NCBI GenBank assembly: GCA_034336665.1
Contig: CM067592.1
Span: 51,264,473 to 51,328,472 of the forward strand
Direction: 5' to 3'
DNA: 64,000 nucleotides
From: Luscinia megarhynchos
Lineage: Eukaryota > Chordata > Aves > Passeriformes > Turdidae
Positions within the stretch are counted from its first letter, which is position 1. Every line of letters starts with the position of its first letter. The notes under the pieces were generated by a model. That model saw only the letters and a list, made by a program, of their open reading frames with translations, was not told where the DNA came from and ran no database searches. Of this stretch, positions 13,226 to 25,259 are shown piece by piece. The position numbers were made by a program, and so were the translations under genes.

Positions 13226-16200
13226 CTCAATTCTAGATTAAGAAAAAAAGTTACTGGGGGGGGGAAGAGAAAAAAATTCAAAAGGAAAATTTAATAGACA
13301 CCAATGCTGAAGACAGGGTTTAAGAAAGCTTTTAAATTCAAGCTCAAATTAAAGTTTTTATAAAAGAAATTATACCTTTGCTGTTCTTTCTAAGCTGAGG
13401 TAAAAATGCTGTGGATGATCTAGCGAATATATAACCTACAAAATAGTTTAATTGCCTCTGCACCCCTACACAAACAAAGCATAGATGTATTACATATCTC
13501 GTTTTAGGGGCACTGATAGTCTTTCCTAAACTGCTAACTTTTTAAGCCAAATCCTGCTGGTGGTAAATCCAACACAACACAATGAGATGTCCCTGCAGCC
13601 AGCATGAAATGGATTCCCTCTCTGCAAAATGTTTTGAAGACTAAAGCATAAATTTGTTAAAAATTACTAGACAAATTAATGGAAATACCCAGCATGCTGC
13701 TAAGTACACAACATCATTTCTGTCTGAGTAATGCCTGGACATGAATACTCTCAATATCTTATGTTTTAACTGTACTCTTATAGATGTAAAATTTTGATAT
13801 GGTGAGCAAGAGCATATTCCCATTTCAATGTAGCTTATTCTCATGTATTGAGTTTAAAATGTTCACAGTGGCCAGTGGCTCTTAGGGGCAAAAAAGTGTG
13901 AGTTCATAGTCTGGTAACTGTTGTGCTAAGTGTCTTACTTTTACTTTTAGCTTAAGAGACCTACCTTCCTGCTATACCTACTCAAAATATTAAAATTACC
14001 TCAATACCAGTCTGTTCACCTAGGAGAAGAAAAAAGAACAGAAAATGATATGGAAATAACCATTGCAAAAAATTACTTGCCAGTGATTTTCAGTTGGTAA
14101 CTGTATTTTCTATCATATTATCATTCTTTTTTTGTTGACAAGTTTCTTAGATTTGATCTTGTTTTGCAATGTTGCTCTATCAGAAAAAAGTTTATATTCA
14201 CCTAACTGTTACAGTGGCATAGTGCAGAATCATTTATGGGAGCAACTGTTGGATTGAAAAATGTGCCCTTAATAAAAAAGGTATTTGGTAGTCTGCTTGA
14301 CTGTGCATCATCTTGTATGTATACTCAGGGCTCCCAGACAACAGATTGAGTTCTCCTTTCTTTTTTTCTTTTATCAGAATAGCAACATCTGCATTGCTGT
14401 TGTTGAGCTGAATCAGCATTTCAAGAATATGCCCATATTTTCAGTGAAGGGACTTACAACTCTCATTTAGTATTTGAACTGGATTGAAGCCCAGCATTAA
14501 AATGTCCTGGTTGAGAACATTACTCCAGAGCTTTTGCATGTGAAAATATATTGCTATGCTAGCTAGTCTCAAAAAGTCCAGTCTAATTGATATTCATGAA
14601 TACTTTACCTTATTTGTATGCTGCATGTGTATTTCTAGCTTCCCAGAAGCATATTTTAAAACCTTAACGAAGAGCAGCACTACAATCAAGAGAGTCTTTT
14701 CCACATTTTTTTTCTTCCTAAGGAGAGAAGAATCTGAATTTTCTGGTTGGTATTGTGCTTAGTGTAAGCTGCAGGGTCATTAAGGACTTGTAGATAGAAT
14801 TTTGTCATGCATAAATATTTTATTTCAACAGAACCATAAAAATAGAGACCTTACACTGTCCAGAAAACTGGAAGATGTAGGAAAAAGACAGAGGCATACT
14901 CTCTAGTACTTATTGATGTGCTTTACTACTTGCAAGAACTCTATAGTGAGCACTATTTTTTCTAAACTCTGTTTATTTGGATTCAATTCTAATTTTGATG
15001 TGGTCTTAGAAGGGAATTTTATTTCTCCTTTCTCAACAAACAAAAACCAGAAAACACTGGTATTCTTACAGCAATGGTTAACTTTTTACTGAAAAGGGAC
15101 AAGGCCATAAGAATATGCATCATGGTCAAAAGAACAAAAGGTAAAGGGGCTGTCCTGATCCAGGTACAGCTATTATCTGACTCATGTGAAACATGTTATA
15201 TCTCAAAGCTGATGAACATTGCTGTTTCCAAAAGCACTCAGGTTAATGATCAAACACTAAATCATAAATCAAATATTAGAAATATTTTTTTACACTCTCG
15301 GTTTTCCTACTTTCAAAGTCTGGATAGATTTATTTTTTGTTTGCATTATCAGACGGAAACATTAAAATCACAAGTTAAGAATATAATTTCCTTGTAGGAC
15401 AACAACAGTTTTATTTACCACAAAAAAACTGTTATCTGAGCCCATCTTTTATTTTTATTACTTTTATTTATAAACATCTCTGTCATTGTCCTAAGTACAA
15501 ACCTTTAAAAACTTCTCTAATGCATGTACTGAGTTTTTTTCTCTCTAAAAAAAATGTGGTCTGATGCACATTCCTCTTCCAGACGTCAAACTAATAAACA
15601 TACTTGGGATCTAAATTTACTGAATCATTTCAAAGTCCTGACTTTCACCCAAGGGTGCCAAGTTTTTAAATGGAAATATAAAATGTCAAAGAATGTACAT
15701 TAAACTTTTAAATTTTTTAGGATTTTAAAAGGATTCAAGCAAAAATGCACATATTATTTAAGAAAATATGGAAGCATAATTCTAGTATACTATATCTGTA
15801 AAGTATATAGAAAGAAAAATATATTTAAGTTATATTTTAATTTATCTGAATAAATCTTGAATATATTACAACCTTTTTCATCTCACAAAAAGCAGAATTA
15901 AATAATTTCAGTTCAGACTGGATGAAAATATTTTTTAAAGAACAGTGGAAAAACAACTCTTGTAAATAAAAATAGAGTTTTATGAATTAATTAATAAGTA
16001 ACTCATTTTTGCACTATAAAGGGGTTTGGCAGTGACATAAAACCCTCATGAACACTTGTATAGGAAGCCAATAAACTAAAGAACATCTTCCAAAAATTCT
16101 GTAGAATATAAAGGCTAATTTTTTTTCCTACTACTTCTCAGTTTAAGGAATCCAGCATCACTTTGTCAAACAATGAAAAGCTTTAAAAAACAGAGGTCAC

Positions 16201-16964
16201 TGCATTGTCATTCAGAAACATGCAAAAAAAAATTTGAAAAAGAAACTGAGCACAGAATATCAGTCTGATATATTGCAATAGAAAATCTTCAAAGAATTTG
16301 TTTATGTAGGAAAGCAGAGTGAAAGCACTGATATTTAAGCTGACAGCTCTTGGAAATCTAAAGTTGAGCTAAGAAAAGTATTATGAAAATTAGTAGAAAG
16401 AAGAGACTGCTGACATTTTACACATTTTCAGATCAACAATGTCTAAGAAAAATCAATTTTGGAGCAACAGATAATGTAGTCTTCCTGGATAAAATCCTAA
16501 ATATTAACCCAAATAAGCAATTTTTTCTGGTTTGCACAGGACACAGAAAAAACAGTATGCTGCATTGTTTATTTGAAAAGAGATGCTTCAATTTTTATTT
16601 TTTTTTTTGCCCAGAAGTAGGGGACTTCTATCACTAAGTAAGCTGCAGGTCTTCAGATTTTTACTGATGCTTCTTTAGTATCACACCATCATATATTATT
16701 GCCTGAAGACCTTTTTGTCCACATTCAAGGAGAATTAACCTTATCACATCTCTACAAATAGAAATACCAATGAGATTTAGCTCTGCTGGCAAGTGCCTTT
16801 GGCTTTACAGGTTAGACCCACAACCATAACTCTACCTCAGAGTGCTTCATGGGCAGGCAAAATCTAAACAAGCAAAATACAGGACAGAAAAAAGTGAAAG
16901 TTCCCATAAGACAGAAAATTGATTATCAATATGCAATTTTCCATCAAAATATGGCATCTGGTTT

Positions 16965-17633
16965 TACTGGACTTGGGAGTCCTGTTTAATGGCAAGGTGA
17001 GCATGAGCCAGCAGTGCCCTGGCACCAGGAGGGCCAAGAGTGTCCTGGGGAGCATCAGGCACAGCATCACAGCCGGGCAAGGGAGGGGATTGTCCTGCTC
17101 TGCTCTGAGCTGGGGCAGCCTCACCCCCAGGGCTGGGGCAGCTCTGGGTGCCAATATGTAAGACATTAGGCTATTAGTGTCCAGAGGAGGGCAATGAAAA
17201 TGCTGGAGGACCTTTAGGTGAAGCTGTATAAGGAGTGGCCGAGGTAATTTTGTCTGGGGGAGACTAGGGGAGACTGAGGGGAGACCTCACTGCAGTCACA
17301 GCTTCTTGTGAGGGAGCAGGAGGGGCAGGCACTGATCCCTGCTCTGTGGGGACAGGGACAGGACCCGGGGCAATGGCCTGAAGTTGTGTCAGGGGAGGTT
17401 TAGGTTGGGTATCAGGAGAAGATTTTTCCCTCAGAGGGTGTTTGGGCACTGGAACAGGCTCCCCAGGGAAGTGGTCACAGCACCAATCCTGACAGAGCTT
17501 GAGAAGTTTTTGGACAATGAATGCTCCCAGGCCCAAGATGTGACTCAGGGATAGTGCTGTGCATGGCCAGAAGCTGGACTCAATGATCCTTGTGGGTCCC
17601 TTCCACCTTGGCCTTTTCTGTGATTCTGCAATT
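16965..17633 (+). mobile_element. CR1 LINE relic, ORF2 C-terminus plus 3' UTR
   Basis: Decayed 5'-truncated CR1. From about 16970 the frame reads DLGVLFNGKVSMSQQCPGT and then SVLGSIRHSI, matching the connection region just after the CR1 reverse-transcriptase palm. GAGGTTTAGGTTGGGTATCA near 17394, the GGAACAGGCTCCCCAGGGAA stretch near 17451 and GTGGGTCCCTTCCACCTTGG near 17593 are the usual avian CR1 3' UTR words. It ends in CTGTGATTCTGCAATT near 17633. The 146-codon frame on the opposite strand (17264-17704) is an antisense by-product. There are several small deletions; no function remains. Confidence 0.9.
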
Positions 17634-20600
17634 AATACCTTTAGCAGATTTAGTGCAGTACTTGAGGCTACTAAGTTGAAAGAGGAATTCCGCTGGTTTT
17701 GCATTCCACGTGAGATTTTCAGAAGTGAGAATTCAGTATTTTAAAAATACAAAACTGATTTAATAGTCTTACTATGTCACAAATATACTTTTTTCCCTAC
17801 CTGTTATACTCATTCATATAATTTTGTTTTCCTAAAGGTCCAGGCACATTTACTGCTTCAGGGTTTTAAGAATGTATTCCTTTCTGATTCCGAATTTTAG
17901 CATTTGTTTCAATGAGCACAAAATTCAATTTAATTTAAGAAATTACTCACCTTGTGTTTTCCAATATTATTCAATGTACCTTGAGCAAGTCCCAGATGTG
18001 CAGGCCCTTAAAAGCTACTTAAGCCTATAACCCTGAAATCAAGCTTGAGACCTGCTCATCAGTGGGATCAAGCTCTTAAACTGTTAGTCACTCTTATTTA
18101 ATTTGTAAGGAAATGGTGGCAGGTCATGGAAGAGATATTAATAATTACAGAATATGGGAAGATGAATAATATAGGACTATTTAAGAATATAAATTGATAT
18201 TTAAAAAAAATAAAGCACACAGTTTGAAAATATTTTTAGGAGGGATGTAATATGTTTGAAACCAATAGAACTAAATCACATAAATTGAGACAGAAGCCTA
18301 CACACTTCCTGAGTTAGTCGTGAAGGAGCAACTGTTTGCTTTGACAAATTCAACTTTATTTAATTCCTCTTCCTCAAGTATCAAAGCCCTGTGAAATTAT
18401 ATTGGCAGGTAATCTGAAGAGAGGAAAAAATAATTTGTCACTAGTTATTGCTGCTTATCTTCATCAAAATATTAAAGACAGGCATGCTTTCACACAATTT
18501 TATAATAACAAGTTGTCTCATTCCTAACACAAACACTAACAAGAAAAATTGATGTTATTTTCACTATATCACAGCCACACAAGAATAGATCACACCAAAG
18601 ATGACATATAACAGAATCAACTGCAGTCTGGAGGCAGCCAGAGGGGCAAAAAAATATGGCAGATCTTGGAATATCTTCCAGAGTCGAAAGTATGGATCAG
18701 GCTTCTCCAATCAGCTAAATCTGTTCATTACCTAGATAACCCCCGAGCTTTGCCAGGCCAGCCACTTGCTGTATCTTTAGGGTTGCTTTTTCAGAGCTTC
18801 TTATGAGGGAGAAAAAATTGATGAAGTATGTAAAAATAAACCAAATTTCATAAAGTAAACTTTTTGTTTGTTATAGCAAAACTGTAGATCATAGAGTCAT
18901 ATTTTTAAAGACAACTCAGTTCTAAACTGTGCTGTAAGTCATCTTCTTGAAAAGTCTTAAAATTCAATGGGAACAAGGTCCCCTGACATCTTTATAGAAG
19001 CTGTTCCTCTTTTTATTCAACTGCTTTTCTTATTCTTGTATTTCTCTTTAGTTTGCAGCTTACTTTCACTGTCTCTGTTATGGTTAAGATCATCTTGTCC
19101 TAGCCATTCCTGCATGTTTGTGAATAAAATGTAAAAACCCAATTCTTAGAAGATCATTCATAATGAACTTTCAATGAGCATATATTAAGTATCTCAAAAG
19201 CCACAGAATCCCATGACAAATATTTATTTATGCTTTTCCTAATGGGCTCCAGTCCTAGGTTTGGTCCAGAACATTCTTCCAAATGTATGTGCTACTATTA
19301 TAAACTAGGAGGTAGCTGCTTACAGGATAGTTGACCACAACTATCAGAACAATTAACTCTGGTCATTAAAAAATTTCTTTACAACACAATAGCACGAAAA
19401 AATTAAAAAACATGGAATAAAGAGCCTATCACAGCTACCAGAGTATTCTTGCCTCTCCATGTTAACATTGTGGTTGTGTAACTCTTGTCTACCTGTTTCT
19501 CATGATGCAGGTCACTGTGTATCTTAAAAGCTGGTTTTTTTCACAGGGGCTAATTGAACTTTGTCTATATGAGTGAGCTGGTACCTGACACTGACAGACT
19601 GCAGAAGGCAATTTCTCCAATTGCTTGAAAAGACTAAGGAGTCACACATGACAAAATGCAGCCTGGAATATTTGGCAGCAAGCCTATTAGGGCTGAAAAG
19701 ATCCACAAATAAATTACTTACATAACATACACTCTCTTCATTTCTGTCACTGTCCTGAAATAAAAGTTGAAGCTTTACTTCCCCCCTACACACACTTGTC
19801 AGAGGTTTTAAAAGTTAAATACATCATTTATTCTATATGAGATACAATTAACTAGTATTTCTACTGTTTCTTGAAGCAAGCTTCCTTTTCATTCCTTAAT
19901 TTCCTCAGCATGAGTCCTCAGAACCTCATTAGACACACTTCATCTCAGCAACTGTTGCACATTTAACACACAAGATTGTGAAGGAAGTGGAAAACAGTTC
20001 TGTTTCTTTCTCTAAGGCACTGCTTTCGGTTTAATTTTTGTCTCTGAATATATACAACCCGTTAGTGACACAGATGAGACTGGACTTTTATTCAAAACCT
20101 CCACAAACTGGCTCAGGATACAAACAAGTCAAGCCAATCTGGTACTATCCAAGAAATTGTATGCTGGGTGGCCTGCACTAGGAAATTATATCGTTTTCTT
20201 AGAAGAGGCTTTTCTGAGCAGCAGTTGGCAACCTACCAATATATTCAAATTATGCATATAGAAGAGTACAACCCAGGCTACATCCCAATGGCAGTACAGT
20301 GGTTTCATTAAAGAAAAGCTAAGGCATTTCCAAGACGCTCTGAGTGTCATTCATGTTCCTAGGTTAGCCTCCCCCATGCCTAAATTGTAAGTCTGCAAAG
20401 TTCCGTGTTCATTAAGGATCAGTTCTGGCTTTATGAGAATAAGGAGGCCTTGCAGTACTGGCTGCACTGATTTGGAACACAGCACTATTCTGCACAGCAT
20501 TTAAATACAGGATCAGTTCCTGTTGAATTAATTCTAGTGCCTTATAGCTTTGTTGAGGTAAGGCCAAAGAGCTTTTTAAGAACTCTCAAAGATTTAAGCA

Positions 20601-21844
20601 AAACATCAGCTAACCTCACAATATAACAAGAAGCCTAGCTGCATATGAAGTATTTACAGACTATTTAGCAAGCTTTAGGACTTTCACCTCTAAACTTGTC
20701 AGTAAAGCATTTCAAAGATCTGTTCCAAGATCCTTCACATAGCTGAAGTGAAGAAGGCCATATAATGATTACATAATCCACCTGAAATATGTACACCTGC
20801 AGGAGAAATAGATGGAGATTTTTATCTTGCAATATGAATATGCAACTTTATGAAATATGAAATATGTAACTTTACTTACCTATTGCTTTTTCTAAAGAGA
20901 CAGAGAATGAGTTGAACTTAAGAATTCTTCTTCCATGGGGAATATTGAGAGGGGAAATAGTAGAAAGTCTTAGAAACACATTCAAATGAGTTGTGTAGCA
21001 TAAATTCTTTGAGGACCTATGTCCATATTTACCCCTCCTGACACAGTCTTTGTAATCTTAAATAATTCATCTGTCAGCTTTCTACTCCAAATCAGATAGT
21101 TAGCTGGATTCAGTAACCAGACAGAAATTTCTGCTATTGCACAACCAAATTAGTATGCTATAAACTTTCGAATGTCAGATTAAACTAGCAACATAGTTTT
21201 ATTGTTTTGTGCTGAAGGGCATTAGAGAGAACTGGAAAGGCTGCTATATACACGGGTTTGAAATCAAATGCTGTGCCAGCTCTGGAATGCAAAGTAGACA
21301 CACACTGAGACAAATTTTCTCAGAGTAAAATCCCAGTGGCATCAATAAATTTATGCCCAGGTAAAACAGAAGGAAGGTCTGGGGCTAGATATTCTTATTT
21401 TATTCTTATTCTTATTTTTCCAATTTACCTATTAAAAAAGAAAATAAACTCTAGTAGTTCTGGAGCAAGAGACTATGCACTGGACTATACAGGTCTACAG
21501 ACTATGCCTGACCCTGTACAGGTCCAATACAAAGAAGTGTTCCAGCTCATCTAGGTCTAATGAAAATGCAACACTTACCACAGCATAATTAGCTGTCAGG
21601 TTATTCACCCACTTGCAAGGAAGTCAGTCTGACAAGGGAACATGCAGCTGTCTCACTGACAGCTGGAGTCACATCACAGCAAGAGATGCAGTTTGTCTCC
21701 AGGGGCTCTATTTCACAGTCAGATCAGAGATAAGGAAGCCTCAGAGTCATATACAGAGAATATGTCAGTTTCTGTTAATAGTACATTCAGCTATCACACT
21801 TCTGTTCATGCATGAACATTTCAGGGTTTAGAATAAAGAGGGAG
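17634..21844. other. Anonymous AT-rich DNA, no gene seen
   Basis: No exon, RNA gene or recognisable repeat found. The 89-codon minus-strand frame at 19524-19793 has no family I recognise. Confidence 0.5.
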
Positions 21845-22230
21845 TGTTGTGGTTTAACCCCAGCTGGTAACTAAGCATCATAAAGCTGCTCGATCACACC
21901 CCCCAGCTGGGATGGGCAAGAGAATCCGAGGGATAAAACTGAGAAAACTCATGGGCTGAGATAAAACAGTTTAAAAGGGAAAGTAAAAATTGCACACAAA
22001 AGCAAAGAAAGATAAGGAGTTAATTCACTGCTTCCCACGGGCAGGCAGGTGTTCATCCATCTTCAGGAGAGCAGGGCCCCATCAGACGTAACAGTCACTT
22101 TAGAAGTCAAATTCCATAACTCCTAATGTCCCCATTTCCTTCTTTCTCCACAATCTTTATATATTGAGCATGATGTCACATGGTGTGGAACATCCCTTGG
22201 ATCAGTTAGGGTCAGCTGTCCCAGCTGTCT
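21845..22230 (-). mobile_element. Truncated endogenous-retrovirus LTR, minus orientation
   Basis: On the plus strand it begins TGTTGTGGTTTAACCCCAGC, the reverse complement of the 3' end of a common avian LTR family. The TGGGCTGAGATAAAACAG stretch near 21954, GCAGGCAGGTGTTCATCC near 22042 and CATGGTGTGGAACATCCC near 22178 all match (inverted) the copies at 42.9 kb and 52.9 kb in this window. The 5' part of the LTR (expected to the right on the plus strand) is missing after about 22230. No retroviral genes lie beside it. I cannot give the exact family name without a repeat library. Confidence 0.8.
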
Positions 22231-22874
22231 GTTCTCAGATGCAACAGAGATTTACTGCTCTGTTGCTGTGATGGGCATGACCTTTAGGGAACAGGGAGTC
22301 AGCCAAGAAATAAAGAGAGGTAGAAAGAGAAAATGAAAGGCAAAGAAGGTAACCCTCCAAAGAAGTCAGAGTGACAAGCACCTGGCTTGGATGTGCCACA
22401 AAGACCAGCAAAGGCTGGAGACTGTGTGACTGGGGAGCAGTCTTGCTGCCAGGTGCCTGGGCATCCCCGTGGACAACAAGTTAGGGTTTCAGGAGTCCAT
22501 AAGGGCTCGTTAGGTTTTAAGAAATTACTTTGAGAATCTCAAGAACAGGGATTTCCCCTGTGTAGGAGGTGAAGAAAGAAGGCCAGATGGCCAGCTCTGC
22601 CAACTAGGGCAGTCCTTGAAGAGCTCCAGAGGAAAAAAGTGTATATGGTCTCTGGAAGCAAAGTTGGGTTTTGCAGTAATATGACAAAGCTGTGGATCAC
22701 ATAACTGGGGAGAAGACACAAAAGGCCAAAGCTCAATTAGAGTTGTGAGTGGCCAGTGTTCTGTCTGACAACAGGCAGTGGTTTTTCATTATGGTAATAG
22801 CTAGAGGAGTTGTAAAAAAAAGATTGGAGCAATGCTTTTTGACAATCATTATCTGATAAAGAGAGATGAAACTT
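22231..22874. other. Unclassified, possibly dispersed-repeat sequence
   Basis: About 640 bases, less AT-rich than the surroundings, between an LTR fragment and a CR1 fragment. It has a transposon-like texture (for example GCCAGGTGCCTGGGCATCCC near 22449) but I cannot assign it to a family. Frames are short and broken. Confidence 0.35.
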
Positions 22875-23245
22875 CATAGAATCATATATTCGTAGGTGGC
22901 TTGGGTTAGAAGGAACCTTAAGGATCGTCTAAGTCCAAGCCTTCTGCCACCCTCCACTAGACCAGGTTGCTCAGAGCCTGCCTGGGCTTGAGCACTTCCA
23001 GGGAAGGGGCATTCTTAGCTTCTCTGGACAATCTTTTCAAGTGTCTCACCACACTCACTGTGGAGAATTACTTCCTAATATCTGACGTAAACCCATTCTC
23101 TTTCAATTTAAAGCTATTCCATTTTGTCCTATTTGCCCTTTCAAAAGACCCTTTCCAGACCTCTTGTAGGTCCCCTTTAGGTAGTGGAAGGGGTTACAAG
23201 ATGTCCCTGGAGTTTTCTCTTCTCCAGGCTTGTCTTCATAGGAGA
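22875..23245 (-). mobile_element. CR1 LINE 3' fragment, minus orientation
   Basis: Plus-strand reading starts with a decayed AGAATCATATATTCGTAGGT and then GGGTTAGAAGGAACCTTAAG, the inverted CR1 3' end. AGACCAGGTTGCTCAGAGCC near 22960 and a GAGAATTACTTCCTAATATC stretch near 23062 are standard antisense CR1 3' UTR words. It ends in TTCTCTTCTCCAGGCTTG near 23231, where an A/C-rich tract begins. Confidence 0.9.
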
Positions 23246-23251
23246 TGTTCG

Positions 23252-23396
23252 AAAAACAAACAAACCAAACAAACACACACACAAAACCCACAAAACAAAA
23301 AACAAACATACAGAAATAGAAACAAAAGAGCAAACAAAAATTACAAAAAAAAAAAATTACAAAAAAACCCCAAAACAAACCAAAAAAAACCTCCCT
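23252..23396. repeat. A/C-rich low-complexity tract
   Basis: Irregular AAAC, ACAA and CACA words with poly-A runs, nearly devoid of G and T on the plus strand. It sits exactly between two oppositely oriented CR1 pieces and may be a decayed tail or an expanded simple repeat. The lysine/asparagine-rich and phenylalanine/cysteine-rich frames here are composition artefacts. Confidence 0.85.
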
Positions 23397-23429
23397 GAAC
23401 TCTAGTGATGTAGATATTTTCTTGGCTCA

Positions 23430-23515
23430 TTGTTCAAGGACGCAGATGGACAGTGGACTAGATGATCTTTAAGGTCTCTTGAAAGCCAAACTATTCTACA
23501 ATTTATAATTCTATA
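23430..23515 (+). mobile_element. CR1 LINE 3'-terminal fragment
   Basis: A short piece containing GTGGACTAGATGATCTTTAA followed by GGTCTCTTGAAAGCCAAACT, the plus-strand CR1 terminus, ending in a decayed ATTCTACAATTT tail. It is opposite in orientation to the CR1 just upstream. Confidence 0.75.
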
Positions 23516-24204
23516 TTCAACTTATAGAGTGATTTCAATAAACTAATAGCCGTCTTGAAATAGGTTACAATTTATTTTACAACTTAAAGTCAAGTGGGAA
23601 TCAGAAAGTAAAACTGGTTAGAAAAAAGGAAGAAAACTGTTAAACTTTATAGCATCCATAAAACTAATTCTTGTATTCGCACTAGGTACTCTACAGTTTT
23701 CCAATTTACGTCTTACCTGAATTCTTCAACATGTAAGATTTAGCACCATCTTAAGAAACAATATTATTTTAGGCTCCTACAATTGGTTTGTATTTTGACT
23801 AATTATTTGTATTCTAAATATAGTACTGGTGGACTTCTGGTCAGCATTGAACATGGATTGCCAAAACATACATTAAGTAACGTATTTATTGCAACAGATT
23901 AATTTTATATTTAAGTAGATGCAGTCAACAGTGACCATTGTTAAAGGACAGGTGAGTTACACTGAAAGTCACATGCCAAACAGAATATAGAGGCTGTTGG
24001 CTCACAAAAATAATTTAGTGTTACACCCACACTTTAGAAATTACAAATTTGCAAGATTTCACTAATTAGCCCCAAAATAAACTACACTATATCTTTCTCA
24101 TCATTTGCCCTTCTTCAGCCACATAATGAAATAACCTCACATTTTTTAATGAAATTGTTGATTAATTAGGATAATTTCCAATTTTGTCATGTGATAGCTT
24201 TGTA
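23516..24204. other. Anonymous AT-rich DNA
   Basis: Nothing recognisable between two CR1 pieces. Confidence 0.5.
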
Positions 24205-25200
24205 GGTTAAAGAATGTGGTGAATGGAGTTAAATGCAACTGATGGCCAGTCCCTTGCAGGGACTGTTCCTGTGTTCCTGTGGCTCAGTCTTGGGGCCAGA
24301 CCTGTTTAATACCCTTATCAACAACCTGGACAATGAGCATCTACTCAGCAAGTTTGCAGGTGTCAGTTAGCTGGATGGGACTGTTGATATTCTGGAGATC
24401 ACAAAAGCTCTGCAGAGGGATCTGGACAGGCTGGATTTATGGGCAAAGGCCAACTGTGTGAGATTCAACAAGGCCAAGTACCAGGTTCTGCCCTTGGGTC
24501 ATAACAAGCCCATGCAGTTCTGGAGGCTGGGGAAAAGGTCCAGCAGAAGAGGAGCAGGGAGTGCTGGTTGACAGCAGCTGAACATGAGCCAGCCATGTGT
24601 CCAAGCTGGCTAAGGAGGCCAGTGGCATCCTGGCCTGTACCAGCTGCAGTGTGGCCAGCAGGAGCAGGGCAGGGACTGTCCCCCTGTGCTTGGGACTGGT
24701 GAGGTGACACCTCAAGTGCTGTGTCCAGTTCTGGGCCCGTCACTACAAGCAGGAAATTGAGGAGCTGGAACATGTCCAGAGGAGAGTACTGGAGCTGGTG
24801 AAGGGTCTGGAGAACAGATCCTGTGAGAAGCAGCCGAGGAAGGAAGAGTTTAATCTGGAGAAAAAGAGGCTCGGGGAGACCTCATCACTGAAAGGTAAAG
24901 TTGTAGGAAGGAGAAGTTCAATCTTTTCTCCAAAGTAACAAGTGTTAAGACAAGAGGCACATGGCCTCAAGTTGCACCAGAGAAGGTTTAGGTTGGATAT
25001 TAGGAAAAATTTCTTCACCAGAAGGATGGTCAAGCATTGGAACACTACCAAGGGAAGTGGTTGAGTCACCATCTCTGACAGTATTTAAAAGACATGTAAA
25101 TGGGGTACTTAGGGACATGCTTTAGTGATGGACTTCTCAGTGCTAGGTTTGGTTCAATGATCTTAAATGTCTTTGCAACTCAAATAATTATCAGATTCTT
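24205..25200 (+). mobile_element. CR1 LINE relic with reverse-transcriptase C-terminus
   Basis: The longest LINE relic carrying ORF2 sequence in the window. Near 24283-24330 the frame reads SVLGPDLFNTLINNLDN, resembling palm motifs of the CR1 reverse transcriptase, which in the family copies element RNA at the nicked target. The downstream catalytic motif, FADD in working copies, reads FAGVS followed by a stop (24353-24370), so the active site is destroyed. LQRDLDRLDLWAKANCVRFN follows at about 24411-24470, again family-like. The 3' UTR runs from about 24730, with GAGAAGGTTTAGGTTGGATA near 24981, and ends in decayed ATGATCTTAAATGTCTTTGC near 25156. The minus-strand frames of 92-109 codons here are antisense shadows. 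Confidence 0.92.
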
Positions 25201-25259
25201 CAATGCCAGAATAAACTTCTGGAACTGAATAGGGTAGGGATAAATTTAATCAACCATGC

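Larger units (their letters stand above)
9343..16964. other. Anonymous AT-rich DNA, no gene seen
   Basis: A 7.6 kb stretch without a recognisable exon, RNA gene or large repeat. It holds a 14-bp triplication at 9981, an A-rich tract near 13195-13225 and a G run near 13256. Open frames of 60-107 codons here lack any domain I recognise. Confidence 0.5.

Noticed and set aside
17264..17704. 146-codon minus-strand open frame
   Set aside because: It is antisense to a CR1 3' UTR and follows that element's composition.
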